Made by a program: the position numbers and the translations under genes. A stretch of 64,000 nt of DNA from Leishmania infantum JPCM5. Its lineage: Eukaryota; Euglenozoa; Kinetoplastea; Trypanosomatida; Trypanosomatidae. The stretch covers positions 64,501 to 128,500 of the forward strand of contig NC_009277.2 in NCBI RefSeq assembly GCF_000002875.2, given 5' to 3'. Positions 1 through 8,884 of this stretch are shown one piece after another (position 1 is the first letter of the stretch; every line of letters starts with the position of its first letter). Under the pieces are notes generated by a model. The model ran no database searches, was not told the origin of the DNA, and was given only the letters and a program-made list of their open reading frames with translations.

Positions 1-438
1 ACGGCAGGAGCGATCTAGCATCGCGTTCGGAACGCTGACCTCGTTCCAAGTAGACGCCGCTCGTGAGAGCGTAGAGGCAGATGGGGAGACCGAGCAAGGG
101 CCGACGGGCGCTGCTGCCGTCGTGGGCGTCGTCGACCGCGTCTCCCCACCGCCACTAGCGGTGCGAGCGATATTGGCAGAGGACGAGAAGGGCGCCATGG
201 AGGCGCCGAAGGCGTGCTCCGAGACATCTGCTGCCCCGCTCTTTGCGGGGCCACCGGCGCTGTTCGGCGCCGTGTTCAGGCCCTCGGCGGCGGGGATACT
301 CGAGAAGTCACCCGCAGCAATGGACAAGAGCTGCTGTACGGTATCGGTGGTGTCGAGGGAGGGCTCGGCGAAGTTGAACCCGGGGGCGTCGTTTAGGCCG
401 CGGTGGGAGCTGCCGATGCTGCCCTTGGGAGGCCCCAT
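1..438 (-). CDS. Partial conserved-hypothetical gene, N-terminal 146 residues, cut by left window edge
   Basis: The minus-strand frame starting at an ATG (complement of 436-438) stays open to base 1 with no stop codon, giving the first 146 residues of a longer protein. It begins MGPPKGSIGSSHRGLNDAPG and is rich in Ala, Ser, Gly and Pro, with one more structured stretch (TTDTVQQLLSIAAGDFSSIP) near residues 29-48. No family is recognised. I call it coding because 438 bases are free of stops in the same direction as every neighbouring gene and the start lies downstream of a 1.5-kb spacer, as expected for the next gene of a leftward polycistron. The overlapping plus-strand frame (122-598) is less likely because no other gene here is on that strand. 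Confidence 0.6.
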   Translation of the reverse strand, partial: MGPPKGSIGSSHRGLNDAPGFNFAEPSLDTTDTVQQLLSIAAGDFSSIPAAEGLNTAPNSAGGPAKSGAADVSEHAFGASMAPFSSSANIARTASGGGETRSTTPTTAAAPVGPCSVSPSASTLSRAASTWNEVSVPNAMLDRSCR

Positions 439-1839
439 TTTGTGGGCGCGCGCCGGGGAGATGGTAGCCCCACGAAGCGCACCGCAGTGCGAGATGCAAG
501 AGCGAGGAGGGTATGAGAAGAGGGAAAACTCACTATGGCGCTTCCGATCTGTGTGTGTGTGTGTGTGTCGGGACAAAGGAGGAGTTCGGGTGGCGTGACG
601 ATGGCAGCGGGCAGTTCGTGTGTGCGCGTTGGTTGGCGCCAATGCGAGCGCTGCACAAAGAAAGCGAGAGGGTGGAAGGAGATGTACAAGAGAGGGGAGA
701 GTCACGCATGCACACATCCGCACACTCGAGGGCACAGACATATACATATGTCTGTGCCTGTGGGGGGAGAGAGAGACAGGGGGGGAGCAGGAGGGATACA
801 TGTAAGGGTGCGCGTCTGAGAGAGCCGCCATGGACGCACGCCTGCGGTCCCTCACCCATCCTCCATCATCACCAAAGGTAAGTCATCGGATTAGGGCAGT
901 GTTAGTGCGAGGGCGAGTGCTAGTGCCGCCCCGGGCATTGCAAGTGCACCGACGCACACAGACGCGCGCGTCCCCCCACCGCCACCACCACCAGGGATCA
1001 CCTCCTCACTGCATGCCACGCACGCCCAACCGTGACGACGATCACGATGATGCCACGGCAGTGGCGGGTGCTGTGGGCGTCCCCCTCATTCTTGTAGTTG
1101 CCTTTCTTTGCGAGGTCGAGAGAAAGAGAGAGTCTATGTCGAGATCTAAGTGGAAGACGGCGAGCGAGTGAGTGAGCGGGAGAAGAAGGGGCGGTAGACA
1201 CGCGCCTGCATGCACGTGCACACACACACACGCATGGCCAGGAGTCGCTGGACAGCACAAAAAAGAGATGGCACTATTTTGTCAGGGGCGTGAATGCGGT
1301 GTCGGTCAATCAAAGAGAGGGGGAGGGCACCGACGCGGCCTTGCGGAGGCTTCGTCTACAATGCAGCCATGCAGACCAGCGCGTCGTCAGGCAACGCCGC
1401 ACGGAGGCAGAAGTTGAACGAGTCAGTAGAGTGGGATGTGAGAGAGTGAGAAAGGGAGTGAGGGGTAGGCGTGTATGTATGTGGGTGGATGGAGGCGACA
1501 TGCACGCTATGGTGATGCGCCTGCAGGTGAGCCTCTGCGTCTTGTACCTTTTTATTCCTTGTCACGCAACCAAGTTGACTGTTGGGGAGGGGGGAAGGCT
1601 TCGGCAAGCCACCGATTCGCCCCACCCCCTCACGTACACAAAACACGTACCGCCTCACGCCACTCGTCCCTGATGCCTTCCCATACCTGTCGTCGAACGC
1701 ATACACCTTTATTGATACGCTTGCACGCATGCACAGTACAGGCCAGCCCCTCTCGATAATTGCGACACCAACAGCGGAGAGGAGATACAAATACAGGTAT
1801 GAACTGAGCGGAGCGGAAAAAGATGCGTACGCGAGCATC

Positions 1840-1873
<34 letters not shown>

Positions 1874-1907
1874 TCACCGGGAGGAGGGAGGGGAGTGTGC
1901 GGCGGCG
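439..1907. other. Intergenic spacer with (GT)14 and a 28-bp palindrome
   Basis: The spacer separates the left-edge gene from the PH-like gene. It holds short GT/CA runs near 550-569 and 1210-1225, a (GT)14 run at 1843-1870 close to the stop of the upstream gene, and an inverted repeat at 731-758. No convincing gene is seen. Confidence 0.7.
731..758. repeat. Perfect inverted repeat (13-bp arms, 2-base centre)
   Basis: The left arm ggcacagacatat (731-743) is the exact reverse complement of atatgtctgtgcc (746-758), separated by two bases. It could form a cruciform in DNA or a hairpin in the spacer RNA. It lies in the spacer just upstream of the left-edge gene. Confidence 0.8.
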
Positions 1908-3401
1908 TCAGCGTCGCTTTAGGACGTTGCGCAGGTGATTCGCCTCCGTCGCCGTCGCAAAGCCGAAGACCACCTGCGAGGGCCGAGTCGAAGTGCGCGC
2001 GACGACGGTGTACTGCCGCTCTTCGATGTGCTCGTCCTCCTGCACTACTCTCGTCGTGAAGACGTCCAACACGCTGGCCAGCGGAACCTTGATGGTCTGC
2101 TTCCCTCCCTTCGGATTGCGCTGCGACCATCGCAGGCACTCCTGCTTCAAGTCGATCGTGACGAGGCCGCTCAGCGACGTTTTGAAGGTTCCGACCAGAC
2201 TCCAGAGGGGGCGGACGCAGTAGCGCTGCTGCACTAAACCACCACCCGCGGCGGAAGCGGCGACAGCATCCATCACGGGTGCAGCGCAGACGGTAGAAGT
2301 ACAGTTCGGGTGCAACGCATCCGCACCAACAAAAAGCTCCTCACCGACCGGAATCGCGCTGAGCCCGGCGAACATCCCGGGGCAGACGCGTGGCACAGTA
2401 AGACGCTGCGCCGCACTCTCCGCTGCCGGCTGCGCCACGTAGAATGACGGTCGAGAGGTGGGCGTCGGCTGCTGCGATGCTGCCTGCACCGGCAGCGGCG
2501 GCGGCTCTGCCCAAGAGCGTGCACGCTTGTAGGAGCTCACGGTGCTGTCCATGCTGCTGTCGTTCCCGCTGTAGTCGCTGTAATCGCTGCGGTGGCGGCG
2601 CGTGTGTGAGGTGATCGGGATCGTGGGAGGCAGGCACAGGCCTCGACGTTCCGGCTGCTGTACCGGCAGCGAGGACGTGTTGCCACCCAGCGCAGAGGTA
2701 GCTGCGCGGCCTTTGTCGCTGGTGGCATGGCCACCGCTGAAGGGGCGGCGCAGGACGGCGCCCCCGGCGTGCTCGAGGGCGGCCGTCGCGCGGCGGACCG
2801 CCTCTTCGTCGTCGGCTCGCCGGCGAGACGTTGGCTGCTGCCGCTGCTTCACCGCAGAAGCATTCGCGTGGTGAGACGTAGAGTGGCTGCGCGAGGTGCT
2901 CATCTTAAGCGGCCACTGTCGCCTCTCCGTGCCGCTGTTGTTACTGAAATCCGCCTCCTCAAAGAAGTTGGGCAACGAGCGACGAGGGTGCGCATCTTTG
3001 CCGCGATTGCCACCGCTGTCGCTGCCGCTGGCGGTGGCGGTAGTGGTGGTGGTGGTGGTACGCGTTACCGTCTGCGCTGGCGATGGCGCAACACCGCACG
3101 GAGTGCTCTTGCCATGGGATGGCCCGGTCTCGTGCAGCGTGTTCACGTCCATCGCGCGCAGCGCAGTGCGTCTTGACGGGAGAGCGGCACCCGTGGCTTC
3201 CGGGCGGCCGCCGTACGCCATCTCGTCGCCGCCCCGCCGCGGCTCTCCGCGACGGAACCCAGGACGCAGGAGAGAGGCGGGGCCTGGCGTGACGTGTCCG
3301 CTGCTGTAGGCCGAGGAGGCGACGCTGAGGGAGCGGGGCACGGTGACAGCCTCCGAGTTGGGCGAGATCACCTTCACGCGAGGGCCAGTACGAGGCGCCA
3401 T
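1908..3401 (-). CDS. Conserved hypothetical protein with C-terminal PH-like region
   Basis: This 497-residue protein starts at an ATG (3399-3401) reading MAPRTGPRVKVISPNSEAVT. Residues 1 to about 380 are low in complexity, rich in Ser, Thr, Arg and Ala, with a poly-Thr run (TRTTTTTTTATA) and several Arg-rich patches, so this part is probably disordered. The last ~100 residues are different: alternating hydrophobic strands (LVGTFKTSLSGLVTIDLK, TIKVPLASVLDVFTTRVV, YTVVARTSTRPSQVVFGFAT) followed by a final helix (ATEANHLRNVLKRR). That layout resembles the seven-strand plus C-terminal helix PH-like fold used for lipid or protein binding. The fold is inferred from the pattern, not from a match. 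Function is unknown. Confidence 0.85.
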   Translation of the reverse strand: MAPRTGPRVKVISPNSEAVTVPRSLSVASSAYSSGHVTPGPASLLRPGFRRGEPRRGGDEMAYGGRPEATGAALPSRRTALRAMDVNTLHETGPSHGKSTPCGVAPSPAQTVTRTTTTTTTATASGSDSGGNRGKDAHPRRSLPNFFEEADFSNNSGTERRQWPLKMSTSRSHSTSHHANASAVKQRQQPTSRRRADDEEAVRRATAALEHAGGAVLRRPFSGGHATSDKGRAATSALGGNTSSLPVQQPERRGLCLPPTIPITSHTRRHRSDYSDYSGNDSSMDSTVSSYKRARSWAEPPPLPVQAASQQPTPTSRPSFYVAQPAAESAAQRLTVPRVCPGMFAGLSAIPVGEELFVGADALHPNCTSTVCAAPVMDAVAASAAGGGLVQQRYCVRPLWSLVGTFKTSLSGLVTIDLKQECLRWSQRNPKGGKQTIKVPLASVLDVFTTRVVQEDEHIEERQYTVVARTSTRPSQVVFGFATATEANHLRNVLKRR

Positions 3402-4360
3402 CGTGCTCTCCTTCTAAAGGTGTTCTTTTTTTTTTGGTGAGTGTAGATGCGTGTGCCGGTTGCTGGGTGGATCGCTCTGGGCGGTTGCTTTCCCTCCGTC
3501 TATATGTCGCCTCGATAGGGTACTCAGCCAAGCGTGAAGGCATGCGAATGCTGCCGCGTGCGCTGCTCACTCGTCGCCCTGGGGAGCATCTACGTTGTGC
3601 GGGTGAGGGTGAGGACGAGAGGTCAAAGGGGGGAGGGGAGACCAAGGGGAGATGAGGCGCGCAAGTACAACAACACACATACAGAAGAGAAGCACGAAAG
3701 GGATGGAGGAAGGCTGCGAAAGCACGGCAGAGGCACGGGCATGCGCCTGCTAGCCTGTCTATGAGTGCGTGGTGGACGGAGAGAGAGGGCGAGAGGAGGA
3801 TGCGTGCATGTCTACGATGATCCGCTGCTTTGGCCGAGCGCGCTGACAGCAGCGTGTAAACACAGACAGACAGAGAGAGAGAGACTGCCGAAAAAAGGAA
3901 GTGAATCGCGCAAGCAGTGCCACATTGGGGAAGGATGGAAGAGCAGCCCGCTTGTGTGAGGGGCACAGGCGTATCCGTCTATGGCGTGCACCCACTACAC
4001 ACACACACACATACGCACACGCCCTTCGTCATCCCTTTAATCGCTCTCCTTTCTTAGACGCCCTCCCCGCCTCTCTCTGTTGGGCATTCATGCGCCTTTC
4101 GTGCCGTATCCCTTTCGCTGCCGCTGCTCAGCGATGGAAACGGTGATGGAGGATTGGCACGCGCACGGGCGCGTGCTCATCCCCTTCGCGTCCCTCCCTA
4201 CCATCACCACCGCGACCCGCCGCTCACCATGAGAATATCGACGCAGTGGAGGGGGGCCAAGATGGAGTGATGGGCGCGCGCATGTGTACCCGGGTGTGTG
4301 CGGCTGCGTGGACGGAGCGAAAACCAGTGGTACGAGCACATAAGCCCACACGCACGCGTC
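3402..4360. other. Intergenic spacer, no gene seen
   Basis: The spacer has mixed purine-rich and CA-rich tracts (for example 3998-4016) and an oligo-T run at 3426-3434. It should contain the 5' UTR of the PH-like gene and the 3' UTR of the small 78-residue gene. No coding frame is convincing. Confidence 0.6.
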
Positions 4361-4597
4361 CTACTGGGTTGTGGGGGGAGCAGGGCCTTTGGCGCCCAAC
4401 AGGCTCTGTTTGATGGCCGCCATGAAACCATCCGAAGCGGCAACTGGCTGCATCGGCTTCCACGCCATCTCGCCCGCCGTGTCCTTCGGCACGCCTCTGC
4501 CTACGGTGGGGTCCTCGTCGAAGTACTCACCATCATCCTCGAGCACCACGTGCTGAGGTGGCGACGCCGGAGACGATGACGCTGGTGCAGATGGCAT
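4361..4597 (-). CDS. Small conserved-type protein, 78 residues
   Basis: The frame starts at an ATG (4595-4597) and encodes MPSAPASSSPASPPQHVVLE, then an acidic and aromatic stretch (DDGEYFDEDPTVGRG), a Trp-containing segment (AGEMAWKPMQPV) and an amphipathic helix (DGFMAAIKQSLLGAKG). The composition is unlike the low-complexity Arg/His/Cys strings of the chance frames around it. It lies in the same direction as its neighbours, between the PH-like gene and the tRNA region. I recognise no family. It is too short for domain assignment, but the patterned middle and C-terminal helix make it a plausible real gene that length cut-offs would miss. Confidence 0.55.
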   Translation of the reverse strand: MPSAPASSSPASPPQHVVLEDDGEYFDEDPTVGRGVPKDTAGEMAWKPMQPVAASDGFMAAIKQSLLGAKGPAPPTTQ

Positions 4598-4949
4598 GGA
4601 TGTATGTGGAGGGCTATGTGTCGTTGTGTGTGGATAGCGAGGCGGGATCGTTCATCATACTGTAGACGTGCTCAGCCAGAGAAAAAGGGGCGAAAGGCGG
4701 AGGGCAGCGATGAGCGAGCATGGAGAGAGAGGCAAGTCAGTATCACACCGGCAGCGCGTACTTTTTGAAGTCCTGCGAGAACAGAAACGACTGACAATCA
4801 ACAGCCGGCGATCCTCGACGACGTCGCTATGGCGCATCATCACCCGCTGCTGGAACGGATATATCTGCCCCTGGGCCGTTGGAGGGGGAGGGCTGCGATT
4901 CACCTACGTAGCGACGCACGTGGAGATGGTGTGCGTTAGGAGCGAAAAG
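4598..4949. other. Intergenic spacer between small gene and tRNA-Sec
   Basis: No gene is seen. It should hold the 5' leader and splice-acceptor region of the 78-residue gene; a purine-rich + strand stretch near 4678-4737 is a pyrimidine-rich tract on the transcribed sense strand. Confidence 0.5.
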
Positions 4950-4954
4950 AAAAA
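4950..4954 (-). terminator. Oligo-T after tRNA-Sec
   Basis: Five A residues on the + strand (T5 on the tRNA strand) lie six bases past the tRNA 3' end, followed by another T4 (4944-4947). A T4-T5 run is the usual RNA polymerase III stop. Its presence argues that polymerase III termination is at least possible here. Confidence 0.55.
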
Positions 4955-4959
4955 TGGCA

Positions 4960-5047
4960 CGCCACGAAGGCCGAATCGAACGGCTGTGAGAGCAACTCAC
5001 CTACGGGTTTGAAGCCCGCACCCAGCACCAGCTGAGCTCATCGCGGC
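4960..5047 (-). tRNA. tRNA-Sec: tRNA-Sec (anticodon TCA)
   Basis: The complement of this 88-base stretch folds as an oversized eukaryotic selenocysteine tRNA. The 5' strand GCCGCGA pairs with the 3' strand TTCGTGGC (one G-U). The anticodon arm is GCGGG-CTTCAAA-CCCGT with anticodon TCA at 5010-5012. A long variable arm has a GTGAG/CTCAC stem, and the T arm is GCCG-TTCGATT-CGGC. The long variable arm, extended acceptor/T region and UCA anticodon together identify Sec rather than a nonsense suppressor. It decodes UGA as selenocysteine with SelB/EFSec. CCA is not encoded. In T. brucei tRNA-Sec has been reported to be made by RNA polymerase II, which fits its position inside a protein-coding cluster on the same strand. 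Here a T5 run after the gene and a B-box element just upstream leave the polymerase open. Confidence 0.9.
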
Positions 5048-5071
5048 TCTCGCTTTTTCTCAAATAAATCA

Positions 5072-5150
5072 CGTCAGCGCGGGAATCGAACCCGCGACCC
5101 GATCAGGGTCGAAGGCGCGGCCGATGCAGCCAACATCCGGATATGCTACC
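5072..5150 (-). promoter_or_regulatory. tRNA-like element with exact B box, 24 bases upstream of tRNA-Sec
   Basis: On the minus strand there is an exact B box (ggttcgattcc, complement of 5082-5092) inside a 5-bp T-arm-like hairpin (GCGGG/CCCGC). A partial A-box-like sequence (tggctgcatcgg, complement of 5121-5132) lies upstream, and a 6-bp hairpin (CGACCC-TGATC-GGGTCG) sits between. A full cloverleaf does not form: the anticodon-type stem and the T stem would share a base, and no fully matched acceptor is found. It may be a decayed tRNA or an extragenic A/B-box element like those that drive small-RNA genes in trypanosomatids. No T4 run separates it from tRNA-Sec on the same strand. Confidence 0.5.
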
Positions 5151-5977
5151 GTGGCATCAGCATCAGTGTGCACCTTGGGCACTCTGACTCCGCAGGGCTG
5201 TGAAGACGTGTGTGTGTGTGTGCATGGTTACGTGTGCGTGTTGGGCGAACGAGTACGAGTTGATGGAGGCAGCCGACAGGAGGAGGATGAAGGTCAGGCT
5301 CGATGGCAGCAGCAGTAGGCATCACGACTAGAGACGTGTACGAGATTCGGTGCCTCGACGCATGGAGTGCGCGGCAGAGCAGGAGCTCCGCGGCGGACTC
5401 ACCGAAGGAAACGTGCTCGCAGAGGGGGGGGGCTTGCGCACGGAAGGGTGCGCAGCTGCCACCGCAAACCCGCCGGCGCTCACGTGTTTACCGGTGTCAT
5501 GTCGCTGCTGCTTCTTTTTGCTCGCTCTCTATACCGCCTCGCGTGTGAGGCAGCGAAGGGGTGGGCGGGAGGAGTGTGTACGGCGCACGTGTCCCCGGAG
5601 AACAGGCAAAAGACGACATGAACGACAAGGAACGCTCGAGGCGGGCGAACGCACTCGCGCGCACATCCCGCTCACCGCCTCAGTCGCATCAGGGGAGAAA
5701 AAAGATGTACAGAATGGCGGCTCTATGAAGCGTTGCCTCGGAGGAGGAAGCGAAGGGGCAGCGGCAGCTGCTGCCGGAGTAACTCAACGGTGGATGGTCG
5801 GAGGTGGCCGCGAGGGAGGCCGGGTGACCTCGCAGAGAGAGGGAGGCGCACAAAGACACATGCACATACGCACGTGGACAGAAACGCGCGAGGTCTAAGA
5901 CACACTTCACTCTCCTCCCAAATCCTCCACAGAGCACGTTTGTGGAGCATCTCCCTCTATCTCGCTGCTGCTGTTGC
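5151..5977. other. Intergenic spacer, no gene seen
   Basis: It lies between the tRNA-like element and the stop of the FHA gene and should contain the 3' UTR of the FHA gene. A short GT run is at 5210-5221. No U-snRNA, 7SL or 5S sequence is recognised next to the B-box element on either strand. Confidence 0.5.
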
Positions 5978-7981
5978 TCACGCGGAGACGGCGCTGGAGG
6001 GTGCAGCAAGAGAAGGGGACAAGATCACGTCGAAGGCAGCGCCATCCACAACAACCGGCGCTGGCACCTTCTGCGCTGCGTAGTACAGCTTAAAGTGCAT
6101 AAGCCACGCCTCGAAGCGCGCGGCGGGCGTTAGCGGCGACTTCTCCACATCAGCAGTCGCAGTATGAGTCGGCTCCGCCGCTACAGAGGGAGTCTTCTCC
6201 GTCCTCTTGCAGGCCTTGCGTGCGTTGCCCTTGGTCACTTTAGAGCGGCCGCGACAGCTGCTTCGGGCTTCATCAGCGGGAACCGGCACAGCTGCGGTCC
6301 GCTGCGACAACTCCCACACCACCCACCGGCTCTCCGCCGACCCGCTCAGCACCGCGGCGTCCACGAGGGGCAGCTGGCACCCGTCCTTCAGCTCTACAGC
6401 GATGCCCAGCCGCTCCGGGCAGACAACAACCGTTGCCAGAGACGTCACAGGGAGCATGACATAGAAAGGTTTCGTCGCTCTGCCACTCGCACCACTGTCG
6501 TGGGGTGCAGCAGCAGCAGCAGCGGCCTTGTCCGACGGTGACCGCTGAAGACGCGACCACATCTCGTTGGGGTTCGGCATCGTCCACTTGATGTGCATCG
6601 GCGTGAACGTGAGCTGGGTCGGCGCAACGACGGCAGCATCCTCGTGGCGTACCCGCTTTTGCTTCGGCGGAGTTGCCGATGCGGGCGAGTCACGACGGCG
6701 TTGCTTGCCGCTCGGTGTGGCCGACTCAACGTCCTTGTCGACGTCAGCATCTGCGTCCGCCTCCAGGTCGCGCTCCTCCCTCGCCACCCCACGTGCGTCG
6801 TAGCTGACGTTGCCAAGCCGCACTGCGTCGTACACGACTGCAGCAGGTGGTTCAGCAGGGACAGCTATGGCGACGGGATCAGCCAAAGGCGTGTGAATAC
6901 TGTCGGCTGTGTCTTCCACACCGCTCGTCTCCTCTACCGCCTCCATGGAAGTCGCCCGTGCGTCCTGCGAAGCGACTAGGGACACGCTGCGCCGTCCGCT
7001 GCTACTAGGCTTCTGCGCCTCCTCCACTTCTTCCGCCGCCTCTCGCGTCGCGTCCTTTTCATGAGAAATCGGCGAGGTGAATAGCTGCTGCGGTACACCG
7101 CGAGGGGACGTGTCGCATCGGATGTCGAAGGCAGTCAAGCAATGAGCAGCTGAGCCCGCCACCGCTGGGTCAAGGGAACGCTGCTCTACCACCGCCGCCA
7201 CGGTAGCAGCCGCTGGCGTCGCCGAGGCTGGCGTGCGCATTGACGACGGCATCGGCTTCGCAAGTGAGCGCTGGGCCGTGTCCAACAGCGCACGCTCCTC
7301 CACCTCTAGCACGCCCCTCGCCGGCAGTACCAGCGGCGTGGATGTGTACTCGAACGTCTCCGGCGGCCGCTCCGCCGACAGGCGCAAGTCCACGCGCCAC
7401 TGCACTAGCTCAGGGCCGTCGTAGGCGTCTGGCGGAAGAGCCTCGCCCACGGCCACGTCACGCATGCCGCCAAAGATGCACACGTCGCCGTGATTCAGCT
7501 CGGTCGGGTCGGTGCCGCTAATGCGAATGCCGTTCACGAAGGTCCCGTTCGAGCTGCACATGTCCGTTATGTACACTCGAGTGGTGCGGTCGACGTGCCC
7601 GCCATCACGGAGGGTAGGCTGATGGCGCGGGGTGCTTAGCGTGTCGGCTGCGTCGATGGGTGTGTCCTCGCAGTGCGGAGCTGTGCCACCAGCACAGGCA
7701 TGGTTAGGCGTGGAGCTGGCGTCGGCCGTCATCGGGGTGTCGGTGGCAGTAGTTGCGGTTGACGTTGACGGTGCTGCTGCCACGCTCTTCACCTGCATGG
7801 CGAAGAGGCTGCACTGCACCTGGGAGGAGAAGAGCAGAGACGGATCAAGTAGTACCGCGCAGTGCGTGGCGCGACCCACCGTCACGGGTGTACCGTTACT
7901 CGGGAGTGTGACGCGCATGCGCCGGTCCAGCGACCAAGGCCCGCGCACGAGCACAAAGTCCACCTCTACGTCATTCGCCAT
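5978..7981 (-). CDS. FHA-domain protein, probably nuclear
   Basis: This 667-residue protein starts at an ATG (7979-7981). The N-terminus carries a forkhead-associated domain that binds phosphothreonine: VTVGRATHCAVLLDP holds the Gly-Arg of the first loop, FSSQVQCSLFAMQ matches the S-x-x-H region but with Gln in place of His, and TDMCSSNGTFVNGIRISG is the classic D-x-SSNGTFVNG loop, followed by LNHGDVCIFGG. About 65 Ser/Thr/Ala residues (roughly 67-131) split the domain. The middle is disordered with a basic, nuclear-signal-like patch (KQRRRDSPASATPPKQKRVR). A second structured part begins near residue 505 (PFYVMLPVTSLATVVVCPER) and includes basic Lys/Arg clusters. Nuclear and signalling roles are inferred from the FHA domain and basic patches. 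Confidence 0.85.
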   Translation of the reverse strand: MANDVEVDFVLVRGPWSLDRRMRVTLPSNGTPVTVGRATHCAVLLDPSLLFSSQVQCSLFAMQVKSVAAAPSTSTATTATDTPMTADASSTPNHACAGGTAPHCEDTPIDAADTLSTPRHQPTLRDGGHVDRTTRVYITDMCSSNGTFVNGIRISGTDPTELNHGDVCIFGGMRDVAVGEALPPDAYDGPELVQWRVDLRLSAERPPETFEYTSTPLVLPARGVLEVEERALLDTAQRSLAKPMPSSMRTPASATPAAATVAAVVEQRSLDPAVAGSAAHCLTAFDIRCDTSPRGVPQQLFTSPISHEKDATREAAEEVEEAQKPSSSGRRSVSLVASQDARATSMEAVEETSGVEDTADSIHTPLADPVAIAVPAEPPAAVVYDAVRLGNVSYDARGVAREERDLEADADADVDKDVESATPSGKQRRRDSPASATPPKQKRVRHEDAAVVAPTQLTFTPMHIKWTMPNPNEMWSRLQRSPSDKAAAAAAAPHDSGASGRATKPFYVMLPVTSLATVVVCPERLGIAVELKDGCQLPLVDAAVLSGSAESRWVVWELSQRTAAVPVPADEARSSCRGRSKVTKGNARKACKRTEKTPSVAAEPTHTATADVEKSPLTPAARFEAWLMHFKLYYAAQKVPAPVVVDGAAFDVILSPSLAAPSSAVSA

Positions 7982-8884
7982 CTCGAAAAACGTGTATGCA
8001 GGCGCTATGCTACCCTGCTCCTCTATCTGTGTGTGTGTGTGTGTGTACGAACACTCCCGCCTTCTCTGAGCGGCGGCGTGTTGGCCTTCGATCGTTGTTT
8101 CGGTGCAGATGTACCTTCTTGTCTGCGGGCGTGGATCTGTGTGCGCATGCTCCTACGCGTGCGTCTCCCCACACATGCTCCGAGGGACGATGATTGCTTT
8201 GGTTGCTGCTGATCAGCCGTGTCTACGCTTGTGTGTGTGTGTGTGTGCGTGTGTGTTGGGGTGTCGGGTGGAGGGAGGCGGGATGGAAGTACCAACGGGA
8301 AAGAGAGAAGCGAAGAGGAGGGATGCGCCAGGCAAGGGCAGGAGCGCAACAAGCGCATCGCGGCCCGTCTGCAGCGCCGCATCGCCGCTCTCTTCACTGG
8401 TGTGGGAAGCTTCGGTGAGGGAGGATGGGGCCGAGGGGAGGGGAAGGATCTCCGAGGTGCGTGTCCGGGATGAAAGCAAAGGTGTTCGGAGTGGCTCTTG
8501 CCGCTCCATCCTTTCATGTGTGGCGGTCCTCTTCGCATATCCGCTTTCATTGTTGGTGTTATTCGTCCTCGTGCCGGGATAGGCGGTGTGTCGGTGTGTG
8601 GGTAAGGCGTTCATGGAAGGCGCGGGAGGTGGCTGAGACGCTCACAGGACAAAAGAGAGGGGGTAGAAGAACTCGGCGCACGCCCCCCCCCCTCCCCCTC
8701 CCCTCCTTCGCCATGAAGACAACACCCAACACACACGGACACACGTGCACGCACCCTTTTTCCTATTTTACATGCTGAACCTCAGCTTGGCGCACACACG
8801 TGTGTTTGTGCAGGCACGTCTGCGCAGAGTTGCTGCCAGACTCGAGCGATGGCCTAGCTTGTTTCCTTCTCCCTCCATCCCAGC
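7982..8884. other. Intergenic spacer with GT runs
   Basis: It contains GT runs at 8028-8045 and 8230-8253 and a C-rich stretch near 8684-8705. No gene is seen. It should hold the leader of the FHA gene and the 3' UTR of the EF-hand gene. Confidence 0.6.

Noticed and set aside
5072..5150. A second normal tRNA gene
   Set aside because: The B box and T arm are good, but no standard cloverleaf forms and no acceptable anticodon loop was found, so I keep it as a tRNA-like element.
5146..5977. Divergent small RNA (U-snRNA or 7SL) next to the B-box element
   Set aside because: I looked for such a gene because trypanosomatid snRNA genes often adjoin tRNA-like elements, but no recognisable sequence is present.
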